From contig CAXYYJ010000026.1 of the NCBI GenBank assembly GCA_964293475.1, positions 10,541 to 74,540 on the forward strand: a stretch of DNA of 64,000 nucleotides. The letters run 5' to 3'. Under the pieces are notes generated by a model. That model saw nothing but the letters and a program-made list of their open reading frames with translations. It was not told the origin of the DNA and did not search any database. The DNA comes from UBA12170 sp964293475. Its GTDB lineage: Bacteria; Bacteroidota; Bacteroidia; Bacteroidales; UBA12170. The position numbers and the translations under genes were made by a program. Below are positions 62,988 to 64,000 of this stretch, one piece after another (the stretch's first letter is position 1; every line of letters begins with the position of its first letter).

Positions 62988-63644
62988 ATGAAATTACATA
63001 AAGAAGGAAAAAAAATTATTCTTATTTCTCCGATTCTTATTGCAATGGCAACCCTTATTTTATGGTTGGCAGGCCCCGATTTGTTAGCCTATAAAATTGT
63101 TATTGTTGCCGCATCGCTTATTTTTTATTTCCTAATCATCCGCTTTTTTAGAGTTCCCAATCGCGTTTTTTTTCCAAATTCCGCTGTAGTTTTTGCCCCG
63201 GCCGATGGCGAAATTGTGGTGATGGAAGAAGTTTTTGAAGATGAGTTTATTAAAGATAAATGTCTTCAAATCAGCGTTTTTATGTCGCCACTCAATGTTC
63301 ACATCAACTGGTTCCCATTCGATGGAATAGTGAAATATTATAAATATCACCCCGGTAAATATCTTGTGGCATGGCATCCCAAATCGAGTCTTCTCAACGA
63401 GCGGACTTCGGTATGTGTGGAAAACAAAAACCATGATTTGATTATGATTCGTCAGATAGCAGGGGCTGTGGCCCGCAGAATTGTTTGCTATGCTCATGTT
63501 GGCCAATCATTTAGACAAAATGATGAATTGGGTTTCATTAAATTTGGCAGCCGGGTCGATTTATACCTGCCATTGTCAGCAAAACCTATGGTTAAACTTA
63601 ATGATAAAGTGGTGGGAGGAAAAACTATCGTCGCTGAGTTTTAA
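62988..63644 (+). CDS. psd: Phosphatidylserine decarboxylase proenzyme
   Basis: The 218-residue protein is of the short bacterial Psd type with membrane segments near residues 10-50. FAPADGEIVVMEE and VFMSPLNVHINWFP are family motifs, and self-cleavage is expected at Gly187-Ser188 in IKFGSRVDLYLP, leaving a pyruvoyl group on the small subunit. It makes phosphatidylethanolamine from the PssA product. It is 8 bases after cdsA. Confidence 0.95.
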   Translation: MKLHKEGKKIILISPILIAMATLILWLAGPDLLAYKIVIVAASLIFYFLIIRFFRVPNRVFFPNSAVVFAPADGEIVVMEEVFEDEFIKDKCLQISVFMSPLNVHINWFPFDGIVKYYKYHPGKYLVAWHPKSSLLNERTSVCVENKNHDLIMIRQIAGAVARRIVCYAHVGQSFRQNDELGFIKFGSRVDLYLPLSAKPMVKLNDKVVGGKTIVAEF

Positions 63645-63804
63645 CACAAGTTTTTATTATGATTTCGTCGACACTTTAACCGATTTTCCAGATTTAACAT
63701 TTCCCAAAATCAGGAAGCAAACCCATAAATCAGGCCCATTCAATTTTTAATCAATTCTTTCCATTTCAACTCCTGGCAGTGCCTTTAGCAACTCACCACT
63801 ACTC

Positions 63805-63957
63805 ATGAAGAATAAAAAATCGTACATAGAAAAACTTGTTGAACAGGGAGAACACCAAACGCTGGATTTTAAATTTGAAATTTCCGATTCCAAAAAAATT
63901 GCCCGAACACTTGCTGCCTTCTCCAATACCGATGGGGGCAGTCTTCTAATAACCTGA
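63805..63957 (+). pseudogene. Start of an AlbA_2-type gene, broken by a stop codon
   Basis: ATG at 63805 starts MKNKKSYIEKLVEQGEHQTL, followed by DFKFEISDSKKIARTLAAFSNTDGGSLLIT, the start of an AlbA_2 (Schlafen-like/divergent AAA_4) DNA-binding domain. TGA at 63955-63957 interrupts it where GGSLLIGV is expected. Read on in the same frame, VRHKQIAKKEQVDH still looks coding. A nonsense change plus a small rearrangement, or sequence error near the window end, would explain this. The rest of the gene lies outside. Confidence 0.55.
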
Positions 63958-64000
63958 GTTCGACATAAGCAAATTGCTAAAAAAGAGCAAGTTGACCATT

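Noticed and set aside
63481..63750. 89-codon frame overlapping the end of psd
   Set aside because: It overlaps the autocleavage region of Psd in another frame and shows no protein-like features.
1..64000. tRNA genes, rRNA genes or CRISPR arrays
   Set aside because: No cloverleaf with a T-loop consensus, no rRNA-like conserved block and no regularly spaced repeats were noticed when reading the gaps; a covariance-model scan would be the decisive test.

Overview
The window looks like a chromosomal segment of a member of the Bacteroidota, probably near Bacteroidales/Marinilabiliales. Three lines of evidence support this. Secreted proteins carry type IX secretion (T9SS) C-terminal sorting domains, both the short type A form and the gliding-motility CHU_C form. 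Several promoters match the TTTG-N19-21-TAnnTTTG pattern of this phylum. Many families are typical of it, such as DUF4296, DUF4625, a fused E1 alpha/beta dehydrogenase, a TonB-dependent receptor with a carboxypeptidase-like N-domain, GH97, and a BlaI/M56-TonB pair. No rRNA, tRNA or CRISPR array was recognised. Taxonomy below phylum is inference.

Layout. 0-3.7 kb: a glycoprotein-sugar cluster (GH29 fucosidase cut by the window edge, PNGase F-like amidase with an extra N-domain, second GH29 fucosidase), then a fatty acid desaturase. 5.0-6.9 kb: a BlaI-type repressor and M56/TonB sensor protease pair, with three matching 16-bp palindromes around the promoter and start codon and a terminator-like hairpin in the leader. 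7.0-9.7 kb: a toxin-antitoxin patch with a ParD antitoxin pseudogene, an orphan HigA-like antitoxin, a gene remnant, and an intact toxin-antitoxin-SecB-like chaperone (TAC) operon. 9.8-32.5 kb: mostly housekeeping, including YoaP-type acetyltransferase, PssA, cobalamin adenosyltransferase, M28 peptidase, thymidine kinase, WbuC, O-antigen ligase, S41 protease, ChaN, ManC, MFS pump, MltF, Dtd, GlyA, a CHU_C protein and RecQ. 33-36.8 kb: a T9SS-exported papain-like protease and small unknown proteins. 36.9-41.2 kb: a probable metal-uptake locus, with two small His-rich proteins ending in an RGPP motif on either side of a TonB receptor, followed by two DUF4625 lipoproteins. 41.4-46.6 kb: an AT-rich island carrying a tightly overlapped restriction-modification operon (controller, DNA methyltransferase, two PD-(D/E)XK-like proteins), a membrane-anchored unknown, a DUF3800 protein and debris. 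46.6-55 kb: GH97, an AAA/DUF4143 ATPase with twin palindromes, a VCBS-repeat T9SS protein, lipoproteins, TrmB and an alkyltransferase-like protein. 55.2-56 kb: a DUF1778/GNAT toxin-antitoxin pair. 56-64 kb: flavodoxin, branched-chain E1 dehydrogenase, then the rsfS-ftsH-LUD-cdsA-psd operon, ending in a broken AlbA_2-type gene.

How genes work together. CdsA, PssA and Psd together make phosphatidylethanolamine from phosphatidic acid, although pssA lies some 50 kb from the other two. The fucosidases and PNGase F would strip fucose and whole N-glycans from glycoproteins outside the cytoplasm. The His-rich proteins, receptor and DUF4625 lipoproteins fit capture of a transition metal at the envelope. 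The TAC operon and the restriction operon are candidate anti-phage elements; the most interesting items are the TAC operon, the His-rich/RGPP metal locus and the four-gene restriction operon with two nuclease candidates.
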